Positions 1-12,933 of a stretch of 64,000 bases of DNA are shown here, in pieces (the stretch's first letter is position 1; every line of letters starts with the position of its first letter). The notes below the pieces were generated by a model. The model saw only the letters and a list, made by a program, of their open reading frames with translations, made no database searches and was not told the origin of the DNA. This stretch comes from Phoronis australis (taxonomy: Eukaryota > Phoronida > Phoronidae): positions 18,443 to 82,442 of the forward strand of contig NMRA01000815.1 in NCBI GenBank assembly GCA_002633005.1, read 5' to 3'. The position numbers and the translations under genes are program-made.

Positions 1-3000
1 GGAAATTTAGAGGCCTATTGTACTCCGCACTGGTCCCACTAAACTTGTTGAAAAAGTGCCACCTACCCGCAGTTTTTGGTACACGCCTGCGGGCATCTTG
101 TCAATATGAGGACCCCTGGCATCGAGGATCTTGAGTTTGCTCAGCTCCCGACTCTTGCAGCCTGCCTCCCGTTCAGTAACGCTAGGAGCTCGCTAAAAAG
201 CAAGACTTCGCGAGATTACGTGAGATATTGCAGTGTATTTTAAATGACTCGGAGAACACGTGACCTTGACTAGATTTTAGCTACTGAACGCACGCCTGAT
301 GACTGTCAGTGTCTATAAGAATTTCTTTTGTAAGCGTTTCACGTGTGTTTCAGTTTTATTTCCTTGTGCCAGTTACACAGAAGTACGCGCATGTCTAAAC
401 ATTTCAATTTTCCCACCCACTACCTCCCGTCACTTTTGGCACCTTCTCGTACCTCTGTGTTGCGCTGTCTTATTGCCCATCTTGGGTTAGGGCTAGGGTG
501 GCACTAAATTGCGAATTTGAAAATGGCGCCTGCAAGCATTAGGTATTACTAGAGTTTGTAACTGAAATAGAATCCTATCACGGTGAAGCACGAGACCAAC
601 TTTCTGAGAGTAAAATGCCCAATTCGATTTTTGTTTTTAGCCTAACAATGAGAACGAAATGCATGCAGTTTTAACATTCACCCGAAATTTTCGTTCAACT
701 GAACACTCTTAGTGTTCCTTCTGTGATATCACACACCACATGATCAGCTGAACACTTGATGGGAAAATCTATAATTCAAACTTATTTTCTCCGGACACTG
801 CCCAGACAACTGGCACATTCTACTAAGGAATAGTGACTCTACCATGTCCACTCAAGGATTCTTGACTTTCACCCATAGAGCCTCTCTGACACCACTGTCA
901 AACACGGTGGTGTCAGACTTAAGTTGCCTGTCCATGGTGGCCCAGGTGCTTTCGAGAAACAAAGCAGGAAAACGCAGTTTTTGTGGGAATTAGTCAGGTC
1001 CGTGATCAGTCTCAGAAGGAGCCATGTTGCTCTACAACCTTTAGACAAAATTTACAAGTGTTTTTTTTGTATTTCAACAATTGTTTACAAACTGAACATA
1101 TGAAAATGAAATTTTGAGCAAAACTTGATTTTATTTGAATGAATTAACAAGTTTATGATAACAAATAAACAAGTTTTAAGGTGAAAGTGCCAATAAACAA
1201 GTCAGGATTGTTAGCTTGCATGAATAGAACGCTTCAATGAATGCTCCCCAAAAACCTCCTTCCCATACTCACTTGATTGCTACCATATACTGGTATGCCC
1301 GTATACTGGTATGCCCCTATACTGGTATGCCCCAGCAGATATTTGGGGATGTCATTTTGGGACCAATAGTCAAGTTCAAATACATGCCTGGTAGTATATT
1401 ACCCCAAAACTAACATGCCCTTGAACCTATATGCACAGTTAATGTAGCCAGAGCTAAATGAAACCATCATGACATCATCATCAATAGCATTATGGTAACA
1501 AAGGTTTCTTCATTGAATTATTCATGTTGCTATAGGTTATGAATGTCACGTTCTATGAAACTGGGGAAAGTTTTGCAGTGATTAACTATGCACATTTCCC
1601 CCTAAACATAATCCCTGAATGTATTTTCTGAAAATTTCCTCGAATATATACAGGGCGTGTAAAAAATAATTTGGCAAAATGACCCAGAATTCTCTACCAT
1701 GACGACCGAACGCTGGGAAATTTCCCTCACGACGGCAGAGGTGCTAAAGGAATTTGAGAAATTTCATCTAAAGCATTTCTACATTGTAACATCCACTCTG
1801 TTCACATGTTAACGTTTTTTCGAATGTATGGTGGTATAATTGTTGGCATGTAAACACCCAGTGACACCACAGATAATTTGGTGACGTGTAAACATTAGGA
1901 CAGAAAAAACGAAAAATTTCGCACAACAGAATTAAAAACATGGATCCATATGTTTTTAGGCGCCAGTACGACAATGCAACTATCATACAAAAATAAAACA
2001 TTGAAAGTGGGTCTCAAAATGCATCGAATTATCAGCAAATCTCTTGCGCAAAATTTTTTTGAGACACGCGCAATCTGATAACGCTGGAATAAACGTCATC
2101 ACCTAAAATAGAAATTATGAATCAATTAACAAATTTTGAAAGTTATTTGTGATTTCACCGGATGGTTATAAGATGACAAGCATCTCACAAAGCATTTGAA
2201 AAACAACAGTGGTGTAGATGAAGTCACCGAAATAAAAATCAGAGTTACTGGAATGATAAGTTATGACCGGGAAATGGAAATTTATCTGTAATGAATACTT
2301 CTGGGGTGCATTGTAAGTCCACTAAGCATATTTTCAGTTTGGTTTATATACAGAAATTGTCTTTACTAGATCAAATGCCCTTAGGTGTACTTTCAGCACC
2401 GTCATTATGAAATTATCAACATTATAGAAAAAATAATCAAAAGTTTGAATAAAGAAACCAAACTGAGGACTCATGGTCTGTTCTCCAAACCCAACGAAAC
2501 TCAAGACTTGAAACTTAACCAGTCATGCTACATTATTTGAGAACAAATTTGCAAGTTTTCTCCAAGCACCAACTGCCCTGCAATTGGCCAATTTTCGAGT
2601 TGAGTTTTGACAACAGAGACTGGAGTGGGGCCCAATAAGAGAAAATACATGAAATCTATACATGCGCAATCCTACTCTGAAATATGTCATGACTGCATGA
2701 CACCTGCATGACAACGGTACAATCATTGAAATGGTGTACAAAAATGTGGATAAGCAGTCACTTTCAAAGTAAGAAACTCTTAGTTGAGGTCATAACCTGA
2801 CCACGGTTGAGCTTCATTTGTCAACTACAGGGTGCATTCTGGAAACAAAATTCCTGAAACAAAGGGTGAACTTTTTGGCAAAATCATATCTTGGACGAGA
2901 GGGGGAGCAGGTAAAATGTAAAAACCTGTGGTGGTTACATCTCACTACCACCACAGGCAAAATACAAAACAGAAATAGCTTCAGAAAGCTGAATGTTCAT

Positions 3001-3156
3001 TCTGTATGCAGAGCATTTCCGTTCCTTCATTACGTAGAACCTTTCTGTTGTCATGCGTTGTCTCCTTCATTGTCTCACATCTTACTCTTGAAGCCAGTTT
3101 CATCAATTGTATCAAAAAAAGATATGCTGAGTAAAACATACAAAATTCCCAGCTTG
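1..3156. other. Left flank: C6orf62-like 3' UTR and non-coding sequence
   Basis: No convincing exon was found on either strand. The portion adjoining 3156 should be the 3' UTR of the minus-strand gene; TTTATT on the plus strand (AATAAA on the minus strand) at 1130-1135 is one candidate poly(A) signal, too far to be firm. The stretch contains a three-unit tandem repeat at 1286-1333 and, at about 545-640, a piece related to 9.90-9.99 kb. Confidence 0.4.
1286..1333. repeat. 16-bp tandem repeat, three units
   Basis: Unit 'TATACTGGTATGCCC' plus one variable base, three copies. Confidence 0.8.
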
Positions 3157-6100
3157 TCAAGTCGGTAAATACTGTTGCATAATGTCTGTATGTGATCCTG
3201 GTCCCCAGTGTAACAGATGGTCTTGAGGGAGGTATAGACAGACACTGGTCAGCTTGAATACTATGGCTTTGTTGGTTGAACTCTAAAAGCAAAACAAGGT
3301 ACAATGCCAAACATTTTAAGAAGGTAACAAATTAGAATTTTAAGGGATTAATCTTGAGGTGGAAAATATAGAAGAGATGAATGTCAAAACACAACTGCAC
3401 TGAGTAGATATTGTGGAGACACATAAATTTTTTGACCAATAGAACTATCACACAAGTGTGGAAAATTTTTTGTTAAGAGTGGGTAAAAATCAATGAAGCT
3501 GATCTCAAATAAAATCTTATGGGTGGCAGAGATTTACACAGAATTTCCATATTCGAAGTGTTATTACAAACCTTGAGCTGATTTCGATCCACAAACACAA
3601 ACATGCTCTGTGATTTATTGTTAACGATGAGACCAGATCTCTCCTTCTTAATCAGTAGACGCATCAACTGGTTCTCATATTCCTCGTTGAAGATTTTAAA
3701 TTCAGCCTGAAACATTCAAACTTATGGTCAACACTGTTAGCACACATAAAACATCCAGCATTAAACATGATGCTCACAACTGAATTTAATCTAAATCTCT
3801 AATCAAAATTTGTCAAAAGGACAATGATCAAATCTCTACCATTTTGAACAAAGAGAATAAGTTTTTAACTTCACACAGTAATTTACAAGAGCATCGCAGA
3901 GCGTTGAAATGCTACCACGAATGCATTCCAAACCGTGTGCTTCTAGGGTGTTTATTTTCATTTAAAAATGGCCTCTGGATGGTGCAAAAAACTTTGAATA
4001 CATCAGAGAACATGTAAATGACACCGTTTTTTAACAGAAAGCTATTGAACACATTGCATGAAAATCTGTCAAGGACCTTTAGAGAAACAGAGCAAAACGG
4101 AAAAAAATGAGATTGCCACTAGGGGGCAAAGCGTTCATTGGAACCGTCTGAAAGTTGTTGTCTTCTGCCGTCAACTTAATGAATACACATGCTAAATTTA
4201 ATAAAGATCCTGCAGAGGGCTTATCAGATACAGCTAAGGGGGCAAAAAACAAAACTGCCACTAGGAAGCGACACAGCAATTGAAGTCGGAAAATGATCGT
4301 CAACCATCCTCTTCACACTAAGAACTTATAAGCCAATTTTCACAATTATCCCACGAGTGGTTTGCTTAACAGAGGGCAGATGTTAAAAACAGACAAGAAA
4401 ACAGTAAAAATGACCAATAGATGGCACAAAATACGTTAAATTCGTCTAAAAACCGGAAAATGTTACCATTTCTTTAAAACACAGCCATTTTCCAAATTTC
4501 ATGAAAATTCGTCGATGAACTTCAGAGAAACAGAGGAAAGCAGAAAAAATGAAATTGCCACTAGGGGGCACAACAGTAGTACAATCTGTCAACTTCATAT
4601 AAATACATTTGCTACATTTAATAAAGATCCTGTAGAGCGTTTAGGAGATACAGCCATTGGCGCAAAACTGCTACTAGGAGGCGCCACAGTAGTCAAAGTC
4701 ATCAGAAAATCATCGTCAACTGTGCTCTTCATAGTAAAAATATACATGCCAATTTTCACAATCACAGAGTGGTTTAGTGGACAGAAGGGTGGACGGCAAA
4801 AAACGGACTCAGTAATAGTAAAAATGGCCACTAGATGCCTCAAATCCATTTGAAAACAGGAGGGTTGCATCATCTCATTAACAAATGCCTATGTGCCAAG
4901 TTTCCTGAAAATCGGTTGAGGACCCTTGAAGATACAGAGGCAAACGTAAAAAAACTAAAACTGCCACTAGGGGGCACAACGGTATTTGAGTCGGTCCGCA
5001 ACTCGTTGCCCTTTGTCGTCAACACCATGGGAACACATCTGCGAAATTTCAATACAATCTTGCAAGGGGTTAAGGAGATACAGCTGCGGACGCTGGACGC
5101 CTGGAAGCCCAGACAGAGATGACGGCAATATGCACCCACATATAAATATGTGGGTGCATAATAAGCATCAAAATTCATCAAGATACAGACATGTCATGTC
5201 TTTCATAACGACTTTAAATCCACAACTTAACCATTATAAATTTCAGAGCTACCATCTCAACAGAACCCCCTGGGCATCAAGTGACCAGAGACAGACATCA
5301 GCTGTTAACAGAAAATCTATGCATGTCAAGCCAAGGAAGAGGTTTTCTTAATGAGCTTGTCAGCACCCTGGAGTACCCTGCTGAGTGAAATAGTTGGCAA
5401 AAGTCCTCCATTAAATAATGTCTATCTGTGTACTGAATGCTTTACAAGAGAAATAACGAGTGTCCATTCTTTTTTTTTAATTTCTCAGCTTTCACGTTCG
5501 GGGAAATGGCATTACATTTTCTCTTGCCTTCCTATGTCAGACAAACACCACAGTTAGGAGTAATGAATGCAACAGGTCTGAACCAAGCTTTATTCAAGTC
5601 AGTCTCTTCAATTTGAGACACTTAAGTCTTTGCACTTAGGTTGCCTAGGCTTTAGTTAGAAAATTGGTTCAAGACCTATTACGGAAAATCTAACATCCTC
5701 ATTTTGTTAGAAAACAAAGTGTCATTTGTTTCAAAAGATTATAAACATCACTCCTCTTTCTGGGAAAGCAGTTATAAGTACCACAGGCACAGAGATTTTC
5801 CTATTTCCTCTAGGTCCTGGGCATTTGTCCTCAAGTGTCAAAATATGTGAGGACATTTTGAAAATCAAGCAGATAGATTTTGCCATTGGAATATGGCGAT
5901 TAAACTTTGGTCCAAATTGATCGGCGATTGGGAAAACAAACCACTTCCAAACAGAGTGGTACTTTGATTTGAATCGTTAAGTTCACAACAGATATGAAGG
6001 GCAAAGAGCACAAATACTGCCCACACCATTCCCAGAATTGAATCAGGCAAATGTGTGGACTGAAATAAAATCAATCGGACATTCTGAAAACAAATCGGAT

Positions 6101-9100
6101 GGTCGACGCTTAACAAAATACCAGCCGGCAGTTTTACCGTACTGATTAGGCCAAAAAAGCATTTAGTCAGTATGGTTTTTCTTTTTGAAAACAGTTGGTA
6201 GTGTGGTATTTTTAGTAGCTCACTTTCTCAAAATCTGGGCAGAGATAAATAAAAATGAAGTGAGATGTGTTTTTGTTGTTTTTACTCATCACTTGGCAAA
6301 TAATGGTGTTTTAAATCTTTCTTACCCTTGTGCAGCTTTAAGAAACAAAACTTTGGCTGATATCGTTACGGCTGGACGTTTTTTAGTAGGTGAGCACAGA
6401 TCTCAGTCAGGTCAAAGACCAGACTCAACTTCACTTTTTTGGTCTTACCTGTATAGGTTTGAAATCTGCATCTTTTTCATGCTTCCAGCGTGAGAACAAC
6501 AGACATTCAATCATGTGTATATCAGTCCTTGGCCACAGGAAAAAGTCTATTTCCCCAGAACAGCCTATCACGTCTTTGCGCCTTGAGTGCCACCTAGCGG
6601 CATGCAGCTGAACCACGTCTTTTTCTAGGAGTTCTTTTGAACTTTGGAGAGAATAGGCTTGTTCCTGAAAAGATCAAATGGTGTCTGAAGTCGGGATAAC
6701 AGTATCACAGAATAAAACAAAACACATACACTGTAATCAAATCATAGAGTAGGCCTGGAATTCTCTAACGATGCTCTACCTCAAGTAGCCAAAACTAATT
6801 ATTTTACGCTGTTTCAAATCATCGCCTGTGTTTGACTTACAAGTGACTTGAACCTCGAGGGGACTTTTTATCACCTAAGGGAAGTTTTGGGTCTCATGAC
6901 GGGAATTTCACATGGTTTTTATAACTATTTTTTCATAGTAGAATGGGGCCGATCTTCGGCACCAAAATCAAACAGGTTGAAGGCCCTGTTTCCACTCGCC
7001 ATTAGCTGTGAACTAAGTACATTCCACCTGAAGTTCATGTTTATATTCCAAATTTTATGAAACTCCATTGAGGACCTTTAAATATACAGAGATAAATGTA
7101 AAAACTAAAATTGCCAGTAGGGGGCACACTGTTGAAAAAAATCTGTGAGAAAGTCATCGTCAATGCACTTGCTAAATTAAGATCCTGCAAACGGTTTAGG
7201 AGATACAGCCATTGGCGCAAAAAAAAACAAAACTGCCACTAGGAGGTGTCACAGTAGTCAAAGGCATCGGAAAATCATCGTCGGCCATCTTCTTCATTGT
7301 AAGAACATGCATGCTAATTTCCACAATCATCCTTAGAGCGGTGTGGTTGATAGAGGGGTGGACGCCAAAAAGCAGACTCGAGAACAATAAAAATGGCCAC
7401 TGGGTGGCGCAAAATACTTCGAATACATATGAAATAGAGGGGTGGACGTCAAAAAAACAGACTCGAAAACAGTGCCACTAGGTGGTGCAAACTACGTTGA
7501 ATCCATCCGAAAACAAGAGGATAGTGTCACCTCACTAATAGATGACTATATTCCAAATTTTGTGAAAATACGTTGAGGACATGCGAAGACACAGAGGTGA
7601 GCGTAAAAAGCTAAAATTGCCACTAGGGGGCACACCCGTAGTCAGAGAGATCTGAAATTTGTCGTCATTTGTCATCAGCTTGATAGGAACACATCTGCCA
7701 CATCTCATCAAGATCCTGTGAGGGGTTTAGAAAATACATCTGCAGACGCCGGACGCCCAGACAAGATGACGGCAATATGCGACCACATATAAATATGTGA
7801 CCGCGTAAAAGGCGATGCCAAATCTAGGAACTCATGGTCGGCATTTGACCAGTTGCACAGATAAAAGTCGTGTGGAGCTGACAACAGCAATCAAAAATCA
7901 CATTTTGGTACTCGTCAAACTGGGATGAATAATGATACCTTTACACCCTGTAGAATGCTGTCCTCATAGTTATTTGTCATGAGTGGCACCACTTCAGATA
8001 CTTCAAAAACAGCACATGGCTTTTTCTGCAATACAAGAGATGATGGTCAACCAAAGACTGAAATGAAAATGTCAGTACTTAATTTTAGAAGCGAGTTTTG
8101 TAGACAAATATTCATAATTGATAAGTCTCTGAAGTTGTGAAGACATGAAGCAACCAGTCACGCTTGGTTTATTGCCTCCTAATAAATACGGACAAAAGTA
8201 CTGCAGAATGCTATTGATTTACTTTAACATCCAAGGTGCATTACTCCAATGCCTTTTCATGTGTAGAGCTCCTGTACTGAAAACTACTGATGTCTTCAAA
8301 GCCATCCAGTTCAAAAACTTAATTTTGAGCATTGCAATTTCTTCTCCTTGTTAAGCACATTGCAAATGGTTTTGGTTTGCAGAATCAAACATTCAAATAG
8401 AAATTAAGCCTGAGAAGTATTTTTGGATTGGAAGGACTTGAAGACATCAACATCCTTCAACAAAGACGTTTTAAATGAGAATAAAGTGTGTTGTTTAAGG
8501 TATAGGCCAAATTAGGTTTCAGTGCGCAGCATCTACTGAGAAGTGTCACCCTTTCTGTGCACAAGCTGGGAGTGCTCAATGTGGAAACTGCAGGTTAATT
8601 ACTCATCACTGTGATTGCTTGGCCAAATTAGTTAGAAGTGCAACACATAGCAATGATGTGAATATGAAGTAGATTGAAAATTGACACGTTTTCAAGAACG
8701 AGTTTTGTGGCGAAAATGATCCGCCGCAATCACTGAACCGTGTGACCTAGTAAATATCGTGACGTGGTGCTGGAGAATATCACTGCATGATGTGGGCTTT
8801 GTGAGCCCCCAAAATACATCATTAGTGCAAAGGTCACCTACTTGCCAATTTTTTGTTTTTATATACAAATTGCCAATGAATACAACTGCACTTTGTTTAG
8901 CACAGATTACCTTAAAAGAGCATTGTCGTTTAGTTCCTGCTATACGTTAGCATAGTTAGGAGCATGCAAATACATCTTTAAAAAGTTTCAAACAAGACAG
9001 GTGAACCTGGATGTCTGCAGGTTGGCATCCAATTTCCAGACTGACTTGGGCCAGGAGCCTGCTTACCACGGCTCCATCTACAAAGGGAAAGTGCTACTCA

Positions 9101-10695
9101 AATACTTTAATTAACTGATCGAGCCAAAACACAATTGCCTGCTGGCGAGCGTTTCAGAGCTAGGCTATAAACCTGCTTTTGGCCATAAAAAATAAGTTGT
9201 GATTTATGGTCACTTCCCGCTGTAAAAATGGTCTCAACATGCTCCTAATTCAGATAAGGATATTTTTGGGTTTGGAAGAACTGCAGTACTCATGAAACCA
9301 TGATTGGCACATACAACGACACGACGTGACAAGCCATTACATAATCGTGCTTGACCCCAAGCAATATCAAACCATCACTTCCTTCCAAGCCCAAGAATTG
9401 TCGATCGATCAAAGTAAGGCCAAGTTAAAACCTAGAACCAAGGTCTAGTCTTTTCACTAGAAATTGAACTCGAAAATATTTTTGGCATTTTCTGCCAATG
9501 TGACTTCAGATCTTTTTTTGAGACTTGGAAGAAACCCCAAGTTGCCATAAGTCGCACATGTAGCAGGTAAGCATGCTGTCGCATTGCGCTGCCACACATG
9601 GGTTTTCCTTACTGCTGTAAGCTCATGACGTTTTCCATCAGCCGACCTGAGAATTTTGCCAGGTTTTATTTGGTGAGTTTACGTCATTTATGCTACTATA
9701 AGTGTGAAGCCCTGTTTTTATTTCATCATCTTTGTCTACGACACAAGTGCGTATTTATGAAGAAGATAGCCACAACATGTATTGCCATTACCAACTCAAT
9801 TAAGTCACTAGCAATTTTAGGGTTTGCCACCCTCGTTAAGGACCAATTAGTGTTTTCTTGAGACGCTGATGGTTTCGATGTTCTTGTTAGTAATAGATTG
9901 TTCAAAACAATCCTATCACAGTAAGGAATCTTACGAGACCAAATTTATGACAGTACACGGCCTAATTTCATTTTTGTTTTACAACGCTAGCTAAGCAGGG
10001 CGTAGTCTAGCTTTGCTGAAAAGCTGCATAAACATATGTGAGCTTTGAACTCGATGTGGGTAAAAAACTGGACAATCTGACTAAATTAGTTACCGGTAGT
10101 GGTGGACTAAAAAATTGTGGTAAATCAACTGTTATTTTGATGCTAAATTTGTGGAGTGATCTTAAGCTTTGATTTTCAGCACCATGAAACAAAGTGTTAC
10201 CAATTGGCCGATTTCTTTTTTCGCCGATTTAATTGTTCTATCAACAGATCATTTTCCACATCTCACAATTAAGGTATACAATTATACGTCACAATTAATG
10301 GAAATACCTCCATTCTGATATAAACATCTTATACCAGCAAAAAGAAATTCTCAGTAAATGTTCCGAAAGATTTCACAAAAAATTAGCAAATGGTGCATTA
10401 CACGAGCAACAGTTTTCAAGTCGACGACAAACCTTTCTTTATTACAAAAGCCAGATTGAGAATTATATGCAAGAATGACAGTCACACCTGGCCCAGTTCA
10501 GACATTGTAATCACTTACGTTCTCTCTAAGGTTATCCTAGTAATTGCAATGCCTGTATGAACTTACCGTCACTTCGTTAAAGTGGAAAATTATGTACATC
10601 TTGAACTCGAACTGGTCAGCAAGAGCTTCCTTCTTTTTTCGAAGATTTGTTCGAAGTCGGCTCAATGCTGCACTTTTCCTTTCGCTTGGATCCAT
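3157..10695 (-). CDS. C6orf62: C6orf62-like conserved protein (5 exons, complete)
   Basis: Coding exons in transcript order: 10695-10567, 8025-7939, 6664-6449, 3706-3572 and 3282-3157 (TGA at 3159-3157). All junctions are GT-AG and phase 0; the sum is 231 codons, so 230 residues, against about 229 in human C6orf62 (XTP12). Seen: a basic N-terminus [20 protein letters not shown] followed by [26 protein letters not shown] in exon 2; [21 protein letters not shown] and FFLWPRTDI in exon 3; [15 protein letters not shown] in exon 4; [17 protein letters not shown] in exon 5. These blocks occur in the order I know for the vertebrate protein along its whole length. No signal peptide or membrane segment is visible. 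The family's molecular function is not established to my knowledge. An in-frame ATG lies four codons upstream (10707-10705) with a stop in frame before it; I chose the inner ATG because the human protein begins at about the same place. Introns carry repeats, including two composite 'CCACTAGGGGGC' elements. The assignment comes from remembered similarity, not a search. Confidence 0.9.
4060..5165 (+). mobile_element. Composite 'CCACTAGGGGGC' repeat, copy 1, palindrome-ended
   Basis: Internally repetitive: segments reading 'aagatacagaggcaaacgta', then a 'CCACTAGGGGGC' motif, then 'caacttcat...aaatacat', then 'agatcctg...ggagatacag' recur with variation at about 4.08, 4.50 and 4.90 kb. It closes with 'gatgacggcaata' and a near-perfect palindrome at 5129-5160 (15-bp arms, AA centre). 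Other copies lie at 7.04-7.81 kb (same orientation) and 20.93-22.56 kb (inverted). No open reading frame for a transposase is present, so it is non-autonomous. The superfamily is unknown: the terminal hairpin recalls Helitron 3' ends, but no CTRR follows it. Confidence 0.7.
7040..7810 (+). mobile_element. Composite 'CCACTAGGGGGC' repeat, copy 2
   Basis: Same order of segments as copy 1, shorter, within an intron of the C6orf62-like gene. It ends with 'gacgcccagacaagatgacg' and a degraded palindrome at 7776-7807 with three mismatches between arms. An internal piece, 'gaggggtggacg(c/t)caaaaa' with its neighbourhood, is duplicated at about 7355 and 7438. Confidence 0.7.
10000..10485. repeat. ~480-bp dispersed repeat in intron 1 of the C6orf62-like gene
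   Basis: Shares the order of many short blocks with 56.65-57.13 kb: 'gatgtgggtaaaaaa', 'atctgac', 'ttattttgatg/gttatgctg', 'gccgattt/gccaattctt', 'aaaaaattag(c/g)aaatgg', 'acacgagc', 'gttttcaa' and 'ttacaaaag'. The two are clearly related but diverged. Both lie in the first intron of a minus-strand gene in the same orientation. Confidence 0.5.
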
Positions 10696-12074
10696 CACCA
10701 CTCTCATACAGTTTTAACTAAATTGTATTAATGGCACTTTAGTACTACGTCCAACGTTGTCCGAACTAATAACCTGTTGAACTTCAAGACACGAGTAACT
10801 CAAGCCCGAAGGCGACACACAAACCATCATTGGCGTGCCAATGGGAAAAACCCGTGACCATTATTTCTATTCTCACTTGTCAGATTTGTTGCCGTCCACG
10901 GGACGAAAAATGCTAATTTCCCCGATTACCCTACACCTTGATTCAAACTCTTCATGTCTCAAGGACTAACAATTGCTTCCCACTGGTCAAAAATAGAAGA
11001 AACCAACGCGTAAAAAGTGCCAATAGGTTTTGCCAGAAGGCAGCTATTTCCAAAGTGAGGCGCGCATAAAGTTGGTTCCGTTTCTGGCCGCTAGGTGGCC
11101 GTAGTTTCTGTTGTCGACCACTTTTGTCTAAAGCTGTTTTGACTACAGGAAGCAGGTGTGAGAACTCTTGATCGACATTTATCTATGTATTCCAGTTCAT
11201 CTCATTTCAAGGTCGCTTAAATTATGCGTATCATTCTCAGTTAGAATCACATGTAAGTGTTTTAACGCTACTTGTGCCCGATACGTAGCCACAAACGGAA
11301 CTTTTATGTTGAATTATCAGTTGGTTCCTCTGTCTGTCTGTTCTGCCTTTTCCACTGTCTGCACTCTCGTCTCTAGGCTACGTGAATACATTGTGCATGT
11401 GCACAAAGGAACGGTTGATTAATGAAGAATCGGTGAAACTGAAACAAAACCATGTTGACCAACAGATGAGTTTTGAATGTTTTTTATCGATTCATCTTAA
11501 ACTAGATGTTACGGTGTTTGATTGATGTTTACTTAGAGTAGTAAGTATACAATGTGCTACATTGTGGTTCACATCACGTGACCTTGTTGCAGGCCAAACG
11601 CATTGTTTGTGCCAAAATGATTTAGTGCATCTCAATTAGGCGCAGGTTGGTGAGCCAAACTGATGCCTCCACCAAACTGAAGCTGGTTCCCAAATTAATG
11701 CCAGTGGTTTATGAGTTTTTAATGGTTATCGAAACCGAAATTGACCACACATTGAGTGCTCACTTATTCAGCTCATATGGATCACAGGCACTTTAATCAG
11801 CCCTCAACTCTACACTATGTGGATTAATTGCGTGGGGAGGCGACGAAACTGATTACGCGCCACTCATTGTCGTTAATTTCAGTTCTGATAACCGTTAAGA
11901 AATCCATATACCTTTGACTGTCAATTTTTGAAACATACAGTAGCTTCAGTTTGGCACAGGCAATTTAAGTCAGTTTGGCTCACGCAATTATAACCACCCC
12001 TGCCAATTGTCACCAAGTCAGTTTGGCGCAGGCATCACTTTGGGGCTTCAACAACCTATAAATTAGGATACATA

Positions 12075-12215
12075 GTAAGATAGATAGATAGATCTATACT
12101 TTATTCCACCTGGGAAACACAGAGTTACTTAACACTCTTGAATGGCAAGTAGGGCCAGCTCCAGAAGACCAGTTGTGGGCTGCTTATATAGGCAGAGGCC
12201 ACCTTGATAAAAAAT
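12075..12215 (-). mobile_element. 3' end of a non-LTR retrotransposon (LINE tail)
   Basis: On the minus strand the sequence ends with 'ggtggaataaagtatagatc' followed by a short TATC microsatellite tail. This form, a AATAAAG-type end then simple tetranucleotide repeats, is common for truncated CR1/L2/RTE-like LINEs. No reverse transcriptase frame remains. Assignment is by pattern only. Confidence 0.45.
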
Positions 12216-12933
12216 AAAATACAATGTAGTATCATTTTCTCTATAAGAAAAATTATGCATATAGTCTTACATAGCTTATGTAAATAGTTTTATGTATATT
12301 ATAGCAAAGTAAAATATACGTTGTTTAAAGAGAGTAGAATAATCATAATGAAGACAACAGTATACAACTGCAACTAAACTGTTGATCGAGCTCTTCAGCG
12401 ATTACAGTAATTTAAAATTGAATAGCTGGGAGCTCAGATGCCAATAAGTTAGTGAAAGCATTACAACATGTATTTATCATTCATGACTGTGACATCTAGT
12501 TTTGTTCATTATAGCAAAGCTGTTAGATTTACTACAAGTCACGTCATAAGTTGATAAAATGTGATTTTTAGATATGATGAAAAACCTTACGTACTTGCTA
12601 ATGAAATAGTAACTAACGCAGAACAATGGCTATGCAAGGTAACCATTATATTGAAGAGAACAGCATACATGGTTTATTTCCCTTTAAAATCTTCAAAGAA
12701 AGCAGTGAAATTTGAATGCATAGAAAAATTTTGTCCCAACATATACTATAAGCTAAAAGGATGCCTGGGCTGTCAGTACAACAATGTTCATTTTTTGCTT
12801 ATGGTTTTCAGTGATCACTTAAAATAAGGTATTCAAAAAGAAATATAACTCTGACAATATTTTTCTTTGTGAGATATACATGGAAATGCAGGTACACATA
12901 TTTTACTAACAAACAAATGTACTTGAGAGATCA

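Noticed and set aside
2981-3310. Minus-strand open frame of 109 codons ([11 protein letters not shown]...)
   Set aside because: It overlaps the last C6orf62-like exon in the wrong frame; the frame giving [19 protein letters not shown] and a stop at 3159 is the conserved one.
4515-5351. Overlapping plus and minus open frames of 92-121 codons
   Set aside because: They fall in the composite repeat, occur on both strands, and show no protein family features.
12561-12827. Plus-strand frame of 88 codons upstream of the channel start, considered as a 5' coding exon
   Set aside because: No donor in a phase that reaches the exon at 13856, and the ATG at 13861 follows its acceptor by five bases; the peptide is not recognisable.
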